The position numbers and the translations under genes were made by a program. Below the pieces are notes generated by a model. The model searched no databases and was not told where the DNA came from. It saw only the letters and a list, made by a program, of their open reading frames with translations. A DNA stretch of 64,000 nucleotides from Sporichthyaceae bacterium (GTDB taxonomy: Bacteria > Actinomycetota > Actinomycetes > Sporichthyales > Sporichthyaceae), in NCBI GenBank assembly GCA_036269075.1, contig DATASX010000117.1, positions 140,128 to 204,127 on the forward strand, written 5' to 3'. Positions within the stretch are counted from its first letter, which is position 1. The number at the start of each line of letters is the position of its first letter. Shown here one piece after another: positions 20,545 to 29,967 of the stretch.

Positions 20545-21588
20545 TTAACGTACCTCGGGCGTACTGGGATGCGCAAGAGACGCGGATGGGGCGCTTGCGC
20601 CGGCGACGCCAGGCCCCGCCTGGATCGCGGTGATGCAGGCGACGTCGACGATGTCGCCGACGCCGGCGCCGCGGGACAGGTCGTTCATCGGCAGCGCGAG
20701 GCCCTGCAGGATCGGCCCGATCGCGACCGCCGAGCCGAGGCGGGCGATGAGTTTGTAGCCGATGTTGCCCGCGTCCAGGTCGGGGAAGACGAGCACGTTG
20801 GCCCGACCGCCGACGGAACCGCCGGGTGCCTTGCTCGCGGCGACCGCTTCGACCAGCGCGGTGTCGGCCTGCAGTTCGCCGTCCACGCACAGGTCCGGCC
20901 GGCGGCGCCGGACCTCCGCGGTGGCCGCGATCACCTTGTCCGCGTGGGCGTGGCGGGCACTGCCGTGGGTGGAGAAGCTGAGCATCGCCACCCGGGCCGG
21001 CTCGCCGAGGAAGGCCTCGGCGCCGGCCGCGGCGGCGATCGCGATGTCGGCAAGCGCGGTCACGTCCGGATCCGGCACCACCGCACAATCGCTGAAGATC
21101 ATCGCCCGCGGGCCACCCTCGGCGTGCGGACAGTCCATGAGGAAAAAGCTGGAGACGGTTTCGACGCCGGGCGCCGTCCCGATGATCCGCAGAGCGGCGC
21201 GAACCGTGGCCGCCGTGGTGGCCACCGCGCCGGCCACGCAGCCGTCGGCGTGCCCGAGGGAGACCAGCAGCGCACCCACCGTGGGCGGGTCGCGCAACAC
21301 CCCGGCCAACTCCTGCGCGCTCGGCTCGACTCCCTTGGCCCGACGGGCCGTCACGTAACGCTGCATCAGATCGTCACGGTGGCGCGCGATCAGGTCCTCG
21401 TCCGGCAACACCGGCTCGACCAACCCGTCGCCGGAGAGAATCTCGGCGGCCGTCCGCACGCGTGGGTCGGCAGACTCGGCCAACACGATCCGCCGGCGCG
21501 ACTGAGCGGCCTGCGCCCGCAACCGGTCCCGCAGGCCGCTCACGGGTGCACCATCGTGCTGCGGTGCGGGTCGGGAAGTGGCGGGCAC
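20545..21588 (-). CDS. pta: Phosphate acetyltransferase (phosphotransacetylase)
   Basis: A 347-residue protein covering only the catalytic PTA_PTB domain, without the N-terminal DRTGG/P-loop domain of long Pta. Family segments include [13 protein letters not shown], the central [31 protein letters not shown] and [13 protein letters not shown]. It interconverts acetyl-CoA and acetyl phosphate, or a similar acyl pair. No acetate kinase gene is in the window. A phosphate butyryl- or propionyltransferase role is possible given the acyl-CoA context. GTG start; 42 bases separate it from the AtuA gene stop. Confidence 0.88.
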   Translation of the reverse strand: MPATSRPAPQHDGAPVSGLRDRLRAQAAQSRRRIVLAESADPRVRTAAEILSGDGLVEPVLPDEDLIARHRDDLMQRYVTARRAKGVEPSAQELAGVLRDPPTVGALLVSLGHADGCVAGAVATTAATVRAALRIIGTAPGVETVSSFFLMDCPHAEGGPRAMIFSDCAVVPDPDVTALADIAIAAAAGAEAFLGEPARVAMLSFSTHGSARHAHADKVIAATAEVRRRRPDLCVDGELQADTALVEAVAASKAPGGSVGGRANVLVFPDLDAGNIGYKLIARLGSAVAIGPILQGLALPMNDLSRGAGVGDIVDVACITAIQAGPGVAGASAPSASLAHPSTPEVR

Positions 21589-21630
21589 TGTGACATTGGT
21601 TCACTCGCAGGCTCGCTCACGGCGCCCCTC

Positions 21631-23445
21631 TCAGCCGGCGGTGGCCACCAACGACGAGGGCACGGTGACCTCCATGCTCAGCAGGTACTGCGAGTAGGTC
21701 TTGCCCTGCGCGTCGAAGATCAGCGACGAGGTGCCGCCGCCGCCGAGGCTGTTGTGCAGCAGGAAGTTCACCGCGAGCAGGTTCGGCAACGGATGGCGCT
21801 CGACCGGCCCGTGGCAGATCTCCTTGAAGTGCGACTTGACCATGTCGGCCGAGAGGTACTGGATCAGCCAGGAGAAGATCTGCGGGCTGCGGGCGATGAT
21901 GCCGACGTTGGCGGTGTCGCCCTTGTCGCCCGACCGGCCCAGGCACAGCCGCAGCAGCGGCACGGTCACCGGTGCCGAGTCGTCCGGTGCGTACGCGGCG
22001 ATGGCGTCGGAGCCGGCCGCCACCCCGGAGATCTGCGCCGGGTCGACGGTCGCGGCCGCACCGGCCGTGACCGGCTCGGTCACCTGACCCACCGTCACAC
22101 TCGGGGACAGGACATCCCGGCTGATCAACGCCGGCCAGTGCGCGACGACGTCGGCGACCCGCGGGCGGCCCTGCTCGGCCGGCACGGTCATGCCCGGCAT
22201 CGACTGCAGCATCGAGCCGACGACCATCGGTGCGAAGTCGCGGTCGATCTTCTTGCGGTCTTGGTCGCGGACCGCAAGGTGAACGAGCACCTCGCTCGGC
22301 TCCTCGCTGCCCAGGGGCGGGTGGGCGGCGTCCCAGCCGATGAACGAGGTGCAGGTGGCCTCGTAGTGCTCGGTCCCGCCGGCCAGGTTCCAGATGATCT
22401 CCGCTGCCTTGCGCGCCTTGCGCAGCGTGTCCGGCCCGGCGACCAGCAACCGGCCCACGGCGCGGTAGCCGTCGGCGACGCTGATCGCGACCTTCAGCCT
22501 CTCCGGCGGCGGACTGCCGACGATCCCGGACACGTGCACCCGGTCCGGGCCCTGCTGGGTCAGCTGGACCGAGTCGAAGCGCGCGACACAGTCCGGGGAG
22601 AGGTAGCCCGGGGCACCCATCTCGTAGAGCAACTGCTCGCTGACGGTGTGGACGCTGACCAGGCCACCGGTGCCGGGGTGCTTGGTGACCACGAAGCTGC
22701 CGTCGGCGTGGGCCTCGATCAGCGGGTAGCCCATGTTCACGTGGCTGGGCACCTTGTGCCAGTCGGTGAAGTTGCCACCGGTGCACTGGCAGCCGCACTC
22801 GATGATGTGCCCGGCGACGACGCCCGCGGCGAGCTTGTCCCAGTCGTCCGGGGCCCAGCCGAAGTGGTGCATCATCGGCGCCAGCGTCACCGAGGTGTCG
22901 GTGACCCGGCCCGCGACGATGACGTTCGCGCCGAGCTCCAGGGCCCGCACGATCCCCGGCGCGCCCAGGTAGACGTTGGCGGCCAGCACCGAGTCGCGTA
23001 CCTCGGTCAGCGGCCGGCCGGTCTCAAGGTTGGTCAGCGCCTGACCGCCCGCGACGATCCCGTCCAGGTCGCCGAACAGGTCGTCGCCGGAGACCACGCC
23101 GACCTTGACCGCCGCGGCGACGCCGAGCTCGGCCGCCAGCGCCTCGAGCGCGGCCGCGCAGGCGTGCGGGTTGACCCCGCCGGCGTTGGTGATGACCGTG
23201 ACGCCGCGCTCCATGCACGGGACGAGCACGTCGCGCATCTGGGTCAGGAAGTCGCCGGCATAACCGAGTTCAGGCTTCCGGGCGCGCTGCTTCTGCAGGA
23301 TCGCCATGGTGACCTCGGCGAGATAGTCCATGACCAGGTAGTCGATGGGCCCGCCCTCGACCTGCCGGCGCGCGGCAGTCGGGTCGTCGCCCCAGAAGCC
23401 GCCGCAGTTGGCGATGACGATCGAGTCCGACTTGTTGGCGCTCAT
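21631..23445 (-). CDS. Acyclic terpene utilisation AtuA family protein (DUF1446)
   Basis: A 604-residue protein. Residues 1 to about 450 match the AtuA core, with IANCGGFWGDD at the start, TNAGGVNPHACA, VVSGDDLF and the glycine-rich CQCTGGNFTDW segment. The last 100 residues (from VPLLRLCLGRSGDKGDTANVG) form the separate AtuA-like C-terminal domain, fused here. In Pseudomonas, AtuA is required for growth on citronellol and geraniol, and the atu cluster encodes geranyl-CoA carboxylase. Here a carboxylase pair lies across a TetR gene. The biochemical activity is not established. Confidence 0.85.
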   Translation of the reverse strand: MSANKSDSIVIANCGGFWGDDPTAARRQVEGGPIDYLVMDYLAEVTMAILQKQRARKPELGYAGDFLTQMRDVLVPCMERGVTVITNAGGVNPHACAAALEALAAELGVAAAVKVGVVSGDDLFGDLDGIVAGGQALTNLETGRPLTEVRDSVLAANVYLGAPGIVRALELGANVIVAGRVTDTSVTLAPMMHHFGWAPDDWDKLAAGVVAGHIIECGCQCTGGNFTDWHKVPSHVNMGYPLIEAHADGSFVVTKHPGTGGLVSVHTVSEQLLYEMGAPGYLSPDCVARFDSVQLTQQGPDRVHVSGIVGSPPPERLKVAISVADGYRAVGRLLVAGPDTLRKARKAAEIIWNLAGGTEHYEATCTSFIGWDAAHPPLGSEEPSEVLVHLAVRDQDRKKIDRDFAPMVVGSMLQSMPGMTVPAEQGRPRVADVVAHWPALISRDVLSPSVTVGQVTEPVTAGAAATVDPAQISGVAAGSDAIAAYAPDDSAPVTVPLLRLCLGRSGDKGDTANVGIIARSPQIFSWLIQYLSADMVKSHFKEICHGPVERHPLPNLLAVNFLLHNSLGGGGTSSLIFDAQGKTYSQYLLSMEVTVPSSLVATAG

Positions 23446-23708
23446 CGGCTGCCTCCTCGGTTGGCGCCGCAGGCGGTCGCCACGCGATGTGTTCCGCCCA
23501 CCGGAATCCCGGCGCGACGTCGTTCGGACGTTAACGACGACAAACTGGCCGTGTCAAGAACCGCAGGTTCGCCGCTGCGCACCACGGCGACCATACCCTG
23601 GGGGCGGGTATCGACAAACCGGCGCCGGCGCCGCATCGTTAGCGTTCAGTCACGTCGGTCACGCCGGGACGCCTTGGGCCGCCCCGGGCCCGCGGAAGGA
23701 GACCGCCG

Positions 23709-24362
23709 ATGACGCTCGCGACCGGGAACGACTCCCGCACGCCAAGGCAGCGGGAGCTGATCGCGGCCGCGGCACGACTGTTCGCCCAGCACGGCTACCA
23801 CGCCGTCGGGATCAACGACATCAGCGGCGCACTCGGGCTGACCGGGCCGGCCTTCTACCGGCACTACCCCAGCAAGGAGGCGGTGCTGGTGGCGATCCTC
23901 GACGACGCCATCACCACCCACCTCCAGGAGGTGGGCGACCTCGCGCGCGCCATCCCGGACGCCCGCACCGCACTCGGGGCCATCATTGGCAACCACGTGA
24001 AATTCGTGTTCGACCACTCCGCGGACATCGTCACCTGGCGGACCGAGTTCCGCAGCCTGCCCGAGTCGGACCGGCACCGCCTGCGTTACCTGCAGCGGCT
24101 CTACACCGAGGAATGGGTCCGCGCGCTGAACCAGCTACGGCCGGTGCTGGACATCGAGCAGATCCGGACGATGTGCCAGGGCGCGATCTCGCTGATCCAG
24201 TCCGCGACCGAGTTCACGAACAAGCTCACCCGCGCGGAGCAGGAACCACTGCTGACCGCGATGGCGCTGCACGTGCTGCTCGAGACTCCGGTGGAGCCGT
24301 TGGAGCCGGCCACCGGTCGGGCCGAGCGGATGCGCACGATGCGATCGGATCCCAAGTCCTGA
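23709..24362 (+). CDS. TetR/AcrR family transcriptional regulator
   Basis: A 217-residue protein. The N-terminal helix-turn-helix (residues about 12-58) contains LFAQHGYHAVGINDISGALG and GPAFYRHYPSKEAVL, with the typical FYRHY..KE. The remaining helices form the ligand pocket and dimer interface. It stands divergent from the AtuA gene and upstream of the carboxylase, so it probably represses both and responds to an acyl-CoA or terpenoid. The 263-bp gap before it contains a CGTTAACG palindrome at 23529-23536. ATG 23709 follows AAGGAG. Confidence 0.9.
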   Translation: MTLATGNDSRTPRQRELIAAAARLFAQHGYHAVGINDISGALGLTGPAFYRHYPSKEAVLVAILDDAITTHLQEVGDLARAIPDARTALGAIIGNHVKFVFDHSADIVTWRTEFRSLPESDRHRLRYLQRLYTEEWVRALNQLRPVLDIEQIRTMCQGAISLIQSATEFTNKLTRAEQEPLLTAMALHVLLETPVEPLEPATGRAERMRTMRSDPKS

Positions 24363-24524
24363 CCCGCAGGTGTCCGCGATCCGGACAACCGCAACGTGGA
24401 CAGCCGGCGACCTGTCGTGTTAATGTCCATAAACCTACCGGGGCCGATCCGCGATCCCGGTACGCGATGCGGAACTCGCCGGGAGCACCCGTGAACCGCC
24501 CCGGACGACCGTTGTGCAGAGCGC

Positions 24525-26144
24525 ATGTCAACTCCCCGGAGGCCGCTCTTGCCGACCCTGCGGTCTGAACTCGACGTCCACGGTGACGAGTACCGGAACA
24601 ACCTCGCCCACAACGAGGGCATGCTGAAGCTGCTCGACGAGCAGTTGGCGCTGGCCCGGGCCGGCGGTGGTGCGGCCTACATGGCTCGCCATCGCGAGCG
24701 CGGCCGGATGACGGTCCGCGAACGGATCGACCTGTTGGTCGACCCGGGTGCGGCTTTCCTGGAGTTGTCGTCGCTGGCCGCCTGGGGCACAGATTTCACG
24801 GTCGGTGCCAGCGTGGTCACCGGGATCGGCGTCGTCGAGGGCGTCGAGTGCATGTTTATCGCCAACGACGGCACCGTCAAAGGCGGCACCTCGAACCCCT
24901 ACACGTGGCGCAAGATGCTGCGCGCGCTGGACATCGCGAAGCAGAACCGCCTGCCGGTGATGAACCTGGTGGAATCCGGCGGCGCGGATCTGCCCACGCA
25001 GGCCGACCTGTTCGTGCCCGCCGGGCAGTTGTTCCGTGACCTGACCCGCTTGTCCGCCGCGGGGATCCCGACGATCGCGCTGGTGTTCGGCAACTCCACG
25101 GCCGGCGGGGCGTACGTGCCAGGCATGTGCGACTACGCCGTGATGATCGACGGGCAGTCCAAGGTGTTCCTCGGCGGCCCGCCGCTGGTGAAGATGGCCA
25201 CCGGGGAGGTCGCCACCGACGAGGAACTCGGCGGCGCCCGCATGCACACCTTCATCTCGGGCCTGTCCGACTACATGGCCGTCGACGAACGCGACGCGAT
25301 CCGGATCGGCCGGCAGATCGTCCGCTCGCTGAACTGGCGCAAGCTCGGTCCGGCAGCAGAAGTGGTGCGGGACCCGCTCTACGACCCGGCCGAACTGCTC
25401 GGCATCGCCTCGGCAGACCTACGGGTGCCGTTCAGCGTGTACGAGGTGCTCGCCCGACTGCTCGACGCAAGCGAGTTCTCCGAGTACAAGCCCGATTACG
25501 GCTCGTCGCTGGTCACCGGCTGGGGGATGCTGCACGGCTACCGGGTCGGCGTGCTGGCCAACGCCCGGGGGGTGATCTTCAGCGAGGAGGCCAACAAGGC
25601 CACCGAGTTCATCCAGTTGTGCAACCAGACGGACACCCCGCTGATCTTCCTGCAGAACACCACCGGCTACATCGTCGGCAAGTCCTACGAGCAGGGCGGG
25701 ATCATCAAGGACGGGGCGAAGATGATCAACGCCGTCGCCAACTCGGCGGTGCCGCACTTCACGGTGTTCATCGGGGCCTCCTTCGGAGCCGGGAACTACG
25801 GCATGTGCGGACGGGCCTACGACCCGCGGTTCCTGTTCACCTGGCCGAACTCGCGCATCGCCGTGATGGGTCCGCAGCAGTTGGCCGGTGTGCTGTCCAT
25901 CGTCGCCCGCGACGCCGCCGCGGCCGCGGGCAAGGAGTTCGACGAGGAGAAGGACGCCGCGCGCACCGCGGCCATCGAGACACAGATCGACCGCGAGTCG
26001 CACGCGTTCTTCATGTCCGGCAAGGTCTACGACGACGGGATCATCAACCCCGTCGACACCCGCACCGTGCTGGGCATCACCCTGTCCGCCGCGCACAACA
26101 ACCCGGTGCAGGGCCGGCGCGGCTTCGGCGTCTTCCGAATGTAA
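24525..26144 (+). CDS. Biotin-dependent acyl-CoA carboxylase, carboxyltransferase (beta) subunit
   Basis: A 539-residue carboxyltransferase of the methylcrotonyl/geranyl/propionyl-CoA type with two crotonase-like halves. Motifs include NDGTVKGGTSNP, VESGGADLPTQ, FGNSTAGGAYVPGM in the N-half and QNTTGYIVGKSYEQGGIIKDGAKM, SFGAGNYGMCGRAY in the C-half, which form the two oxyanion holes. It transfers CO2 from biotin to an acyl-CoA. The FGNSTAGGAY and YMVGKEYE-like segments resemble the MCC/GCC group more than PCC, but the substrate is inferred only. The alpha subunit follows after 14 bases. Confidence 0.92.
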   Translation: MSTPRRPLLPTLRSELDVHGDEYRNNLAHNEGMLKLLDEQLALARAGGGAAYMARHRERGRMTVRERIDLLVDPGAAFLELSSLAAWGTDFTVGASVVTGIGVVEGVECMFIANDGTVKGGTSNPYTWRKMLRALDIAKQNRLPVMNLVESGGADLPTQADLFVPAGQLFRDLTRLSAAGIPTIALVFGNSTAGGAYVPGMCDYAVMIDGQSKVFLGGPPLVKMATGEVATDEELGGARMHTFISGLSDYMAVDERDAIRIGRQIVRSLNWRKLGPAAEVVRDPLYDPAELLGIASADLRVPFSVYEVLARLLDASEFSEYKPDYGSSLVTGWGMLHGYRVGVLANARGVIFSEEANKATEFIQLCNQTDTPLIFLQNTTGYIVGKSYEQGGIIKDGAKMINAVANSAVPHFTVFIGASFGAGNYGMCGRAYDPRFLFTWPNSRIAVMGPQQLAGVLSIVARDAAAAAGKEFDEEKDAARTAAIETQIDRESHAFFMSGKVYDDGIINPVDTRTVLGITLSAAHNNPVQGRRGFGVFRM

Positions 26145-26158
26145 GGGCCCCTCACCTG

Positions 26159-28240
26159 ATGCCTACTCAGATCAAGAAGGTTCTCGTCGCCAACCGCGGC
26201 GAGATCGCCCGTCGGGTCATCCACGGCGCCCGCGCGCTCGGGATCGCCACCGCGGTCGTGCACTCCGACGCCGATGCCGACGCGTTGTTCGTCGCCGAGG
26301 CCGACGAGGCCGTCCGACTGCCGGGCACCGCGCCCGGGCAGACCTACCTGCGCGGCGACCTGATCCTGGACGCTGCGGCCCGGGTCGGCGCGGACGCGAT
26401 CCACCCCGGCTACGGCTTCCTGTCCGAGAACGCGGCGTTCGCGCAGGCGGTCGCCGACGCCGGACTGGTGTTCATCGGCCCGACCCCGGAGGCCATCGCG
26501 GCCATGGGCGACAAGGTCACCGCGAAGCGGATGATGGCCGCCGCCGGGGTCCCGGTACTGGCCGGCTTCACGATCGGCGCCGACGGACGGGCGCTGCCCG
26601 AGGGTGGCGGCGGTACTTATGGCCTGCCAGGCGACGGCAACGCCGTGGACGTCGCGACCGCGCTGGCGGCCGTGGGCCTGCCCGCGATCGTCAAGGCCTC
26701 GGCCGGTGGCGGCGGGCGCGGCATGCGGATCATCGCCTCGGCCGACGAGGCCGCCGATGCGATCGCCTCGGCGCAGCGCGAGGCGGAGTCGGCGTTCGGC
26801 AACCCGATGGTGTTCCTGGAGCGCTACCTGTCGCCGTCGCGGCACATCGAGATCCAGGTGATCGCCGACGACCACGGCAACACGGTCGCGCTGTTCGAAC
26901 GCGAGTGCTCGATCCAGCGCCGGCACCAGAAGATCGTCGAGGAAGCGCCCTCCTCCTTCGTCGACGCCGACCTTCGCGCGCACCTGTGCCAGGCCGCGGT
27001 CGCGGCGGCGCAGGCCGTCGGCTACCGCAACGCGGGCACCGTCGAGTTCATCGTGGGCACCGACGGCACCGCCGCGTTCCTGGAGATGAACACCCGGCTC
27101 CAGGTGGAGCACCCGGTCACCGAGGCCATCACCGGGTTGGACCTGGTGGCGCTGCAGTTCGCCGTCGCCGCGGGCCAACCGCTGCCGGCCACCGCGTGCG
27201 CGCCGGACATCAACGGCCACGCGATCGAGGTCCGGCTCTGCGCCGAGGACCCGGCCGCCGGGTACCTGCCGGTCTCCGGCACCTTCGAACTGTTCGAGAT
27301 CGCCGCCGCCGCGCAGTTCGCTCCGGCGCGCAGCGGCGGCGGTTCCGTGCGCGTCGACTCCGCGCTGACCGACGGCGGCACCGTCAGTCCCTACTACGAC
27401 TCGATGATCGCCAAGGTCATCGCGCACGCGCCGACCCGCGCCGGGGCGGCCGCGCTGCTGGCCGATGCCCTGTGCCGGGCGCGACTGCACGGCGTCACGA
27501 CCAACCGCGACCTGCTGGTCGCGATCCTGCGCAGCGACGCGTTCCTGGCCGGCGACACCACCACCGACTTCCTGGAGCGCGTCACCGGTCTGTTGGATCC
27601 TGCCGGCGACGCCACCGCGCAACGCCTCCATGCGGCCGTGGCCGCGATCGCCCGGCACCACCGCGCCCGGCCCGCCGGGCTGCCGCAGCCCGCGGTGCCG
27701 CGCGGGTGGCGCAACAACCGGGCGACGCTGGAGACGGTCACTTTCAAGACCGCCGACGGCGAGACCATCAAGGTCGCGTCCGACCTGACCGGGGCCGACG
27801 CGGTCCTGGAGATCGACGACGAACGCGTCCCGATGACCATCCACCGAGCCGACGGGGCGAACGTCGACCTCACCGCCGGCGGCGTCCGGCGGCGTTACCG
27901 GGTCCATCTGTCCGACGACCGGACGGCCGAGACGATCGGGCTGGCAGCCGTCGACAGCCCGCTGGGCCACTCCACCTTCCACGTGCTCGACCCCCTGCCC
28001 GCGCCGGGCGCCGGTGGGCCGACCGGCGGGCTGACCGCACCGATGCCCGGCGCGGTGGTCCGGATCCTGGTCGCCGTCGGCGACGTCGTGGAGGCCGGCC
28101 AGCCGCTGCTGGTGCTGGAGGCGATGAAGATGGAGCACACCATCCGCAGCCCCCAGGACGGCACGGTGGCGGCGCTCAACGTCAAGGAGGGCGAGCAGGT
28201 CCAGATCGGCGCAGTGCTCGCCGCGCTGCAGGAGAGCTAA
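26159..28240 (+). CDS. Biotin-dependent acyl-CoA carboxylase, alpha subunit (biotin carboxylase + BCCP)
   Basis: A 693-residue protein. The biotin carboxylase domain (1 to about 450) has KVLVANRGEIARRV, HPGYGFLSENA, the ATP-grasp loop KASAGGGGRGMR, ERECSIQRRHQK and EMNTRLQVEHPVTE. A middle linker leads to a C-terminal biotinyl domain with EAMKMEH, Lys657 being the biotin site. A small Gly-rich insertion sits before the ATP-grasp loop, near residues 140-170. It carboxylates biotin with ATP and bicarbonate and pairs with the upstream beta subunit. ATG 26159 was chosen because it starts at the conserved KKVLVANRGE. Confidence 0.94.
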   Translation: MPTQIKKVLVANRGEIARRVIHGARALGIATAVVHSDADADALFVAEADEAVRLPGTAPGQTYLRGDLILDAAARVGADAIHPGYGFLSENAAFAQAVADAGLVFIGPTPEAIAAMGDKVTAKRMMAAAGVPVLAGFTIGADGRALPEGGGGTYGLPGDGNAVDVATALAAVGLPAIVKASAGGGGRGMRIIASADEAADAIASAQREAESAFGNPMVFLERYLSPSRHIEIQVIADDHGNTVALFERECSIQRRHQKIVEEAPSSFVDADLRAHLCQAAVAAAQAVGYRNAGTVEFIVGTDGTAAFLEMNTRLQVEHPVTEAITGLDLVALQFAVAAGQPLPATACAPDINGHAIEVRLCAEDPAAGYLPVSGTFELFEIAAAAQFAPARSGGGSVRVDSALTDGGTVSPYYDSMIAKVIAHAPTRAGAAALLADALCRARLHGVTTNRDLLVAILRSDAFLAGDTTTDFLERVTGLLDPAGDATAQRLHAAVAAIARHHRARPAGLPQPAVPRGWRNNRATLETVTFKTADGETIKVASDLTGADAVLEIDDERVPMTIHRADGANVDLTAGGVRRRYRVHLSDDRTAETIGLAAVDSPLGHSTFHVLDPLPAPGAGGPTGGLTAPMPGAVVRILVAVGDVVEAGQPLLVLEAMKMEHTIRSPQDGTVAALNVKEGEQVQIGAVLAALQES

Positions 28241-28260
28241 GGTTCGGCAAGCCTCCCTCC

Positions 28261-28330
28261 GCTCATCGATGATCTGGCGGGGCTCTCTCATACGCGGGGC
28301 GTCAACACTCATACGCGGGGCGTCAACACC
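28261..28330 (-). repeat. Dispersed repeat element, copy A (two 21-bp units plus palindrome)
   Basis: It contains two perfect adjacent 21-bp units (28287-28307 and 28308-28328, starting CTCATACGCGGGGCG) and, 16 bases away, the near-palindrome GCTCATCGATGATC (28261-28274). Read on the minus strand, the 70 bases align without gaps to 49866-49935 at about 51 of 70 identical positions. The CGCGTATGAG cores and the GATCATCGATGA are fully conserved. It lies between the carboxylase alpha gene and the acyl-CoA ligase gene. Confidence 0.75.
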
Positions 28331-28351
28331 GGCCACCCAATGGAGGGTGCG

Positions 28352-29908
28352 ATGAAGGAACTCGTGTTCACCCGGTCCCTGCTGCCCAGCCTGCAGGCCA
28401 ACGCCGAGCGGATCGGCTTCATCGACGCCGCGACCGGGCATGAGGTCCGGTTCGGTGAGCACCTGGACCGGATCTCGCGCCTGTCCTACGCGATGCGTAC
28501 CGAGTTGGGCGTGACCGCGTCCGACCAGGTCGCGACGTTGAGCCTGAACAGCCTGCCGTTCGTGGAGTTGTGGCACAGCTGCCTGCTCGGGGCGGCGATC
28601 ATGAACCCGTTGAACCTGCGGTTCTCCGCGGAGGAACTGGTCTACGTCCTCAACGACAGCGGCACCACGGTGTGTTTCGTCGACCCGACGTTCGCGCCGT
28701 TGATCGAGTCGATCCGCGACCGCACGCAGCTCAAGCGGGTCGTGCTGACCAGTGGTGAGGGCCCGGCCGACATCGGCTACGAGGCGATGCTGGCGGCCGC
28801 TGAGCCGCGGCTCCCCGCCGAACCTGACGAGGAGTCACCTGCCGTTCTGATGTACACCGGCGGGACGACCGGGCACCCCAAGGGCGTGATCCTGTCCCAC
28901 CGCGCCGAGGTCCTGAACCAGTACCACGCGGCGATGGTGCTGCCCTGGGACACCGCCGCGCCCACATTGGTGCAGACCCCGATGTTCCACGGCGCCACGA
29001 TGATCGGCCTGGTCGGCGCACCGATGTTCGGCACCTCGATGGTGGTGCTGCCGATGTTCTCCCCCGAGGCCTCGCTGGTCGCCACTGAGACCTACCGGCC
29101 GTCCTCGACGGTGCTGGTGCCCACGATGCTCGGCATGATCGTGAACTCCGCGGACTTCCGGCCCGAGCGGTTGGCCAGTCTGCGTCGCATCACCTACGGC
29201 GCCTCGCCGATGCCCGGGGCCCTGTTGGGCAAGCTGCTGGAACTGTTGCCGGACTGCGAGATCGTGCAGGGCTACGGCATGACCGAGTGCTGCACGGTGC
29301 TCACCGTGCTGCCGGATTCCGAGCACCGTAAGGGAAAGCGGCTGGGCTCGTGCGGCCGCGCGGTCCCGGGCGTGCAGCTCGAGATCCGCGGCGAGGACGG
29401 CAACCCGCTACCGGTCGGCGAACCCGGAGAGGTCTGCGCCCGAGCCGGCAACTTCATGACCGGCTACCTGAACAAGCCGGAGGAGACCGCCAAGGCCCTG
29501 CGCGAGGGCTGGTACTACAGCGGCGACGTCGGCTACCTCGACGAGGAGGGCTACCTCTTCCTGGTCGACCGGGCCAAGGACATGATCATCTCCGGCGGGG
29601 AGAACGTCTACTCCGTCGAGGTGGAGAACGCGATCTGCACCCACCCGGCGGTGCTCCAGGTCGCCGTGATCGGCATCCCGCACGAGGTGTGGGGCGAGGC
29701 GGTGCATGCGATCTGCGTGATCCGGCCCGGCCACGAGGTCACCGCCGAGGACCTGATCACCCATGCCCGCACGACGATCTCCGGCTACAAGGTGCCGCGT
29801 TCGATCGACCTGCGCAGCGAACCCCTGCCGCTGTCGGCCGCGATGAAGGTGCTCAAGCGCGACCTGCGGGCCCCGTTCTGGGCCGGACACGGACGCACGA
29901 TCAACTGA
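28352..29908 (+). CDS. Long- or medium-chain acyl-CoA synthetase (AMP-binding)
   Basis: About 518 residues of the ANL adenylate-forming family. The P-loop YTGGTTGHPKG is at about 165-175, the A5 motif QGYGMTE, the A7/A8 YSGDVGYLDEEGYLFLVDRAKDMI with the hinge, and the C-terminal catalytic Lys in SGYKVPRS. It activates a carboxylic acid to acyl-CoA via the acyl-adenylate. ATG 28352 was preferred to ATG 28340 because GGAGGG sits 4-10 bases upstream. Following the carboxylase genes, it probably supplies their acyl-CoA substrate or a precursor. Confidence 0.92.
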   Translation: MKELVFTRSLLPSLQANAERIGFIDAATGHEVRFGEHLDRISRLSYAMRTELGVTASDQVATLSLNSLPFVELWHSCLLGAAIMNPLNLRFSAEELVYVLNDSGTTVCFVDPTFAPLIESIRDRTQLKRVVLTSGEGPADIGYEAMLAAAEPRLPAEPDEESPAVLMYTGGTTGHPKGVILSHRAEVLNQYHAAMVLPWDTAAPTLVQTPMFHGATMIGLVGAPMFGTSMVVLPMFSPEASLVATETYRPSSTVLVPTMLGMIVNSADFRPERLASLRRITYGASPMPGALLGKLLELLPDCEIVQGYGMTECCTVLTVLPDSEHRKGKRLGSCGRAVPGVQLEIRGEDGNPLPVGEPGEVCARAGNFMTGYLNKPEETAKALREGWYYSGDVGYLDEEGYLFLVDRAKDMIISGGENVYSVEVENAICTHPAVLQVAVIGIPHEVWGEAVHAICVIRPGHEVTAEDLITHARTTISGYKVPRSIDLRSEPLPLSAAMKVLKRDLRAPFWAGHGRTIN

Positions 29909-29915
29909 CTATCAG

Positions 29916-29945
29916 TCAGATCAGACACAGTCAGATCAGACACAG
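29916..29945 (+). repeat. Perfect 15-bp tandem repeat
   Basis: TCAGATCAGACACAG occurs twice head to tail in the short gap between the acyl-CoA ligase stop and the next gene, ending about 10 bases before its AGGAGG site. It is unusually AT-rich for this genome. It may be a slipped-strand duplication or an operator pair. Confidence 0.7.
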
Positions 29946-29967
29946 CAGGAACGCCCAGGAGGCGGAC

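Noticed and set aside
20569..23712. 1047-residue open frame antisense to pta and the AtuA gene
   Set aside because: Pure shadow of two well-supported genes on the other strand.
26027..28576. 849-residue open frame antisense to the carboxylase alpha gene
   Set aside because: Same reason; it also crosses the repeat element and two real gene ends.
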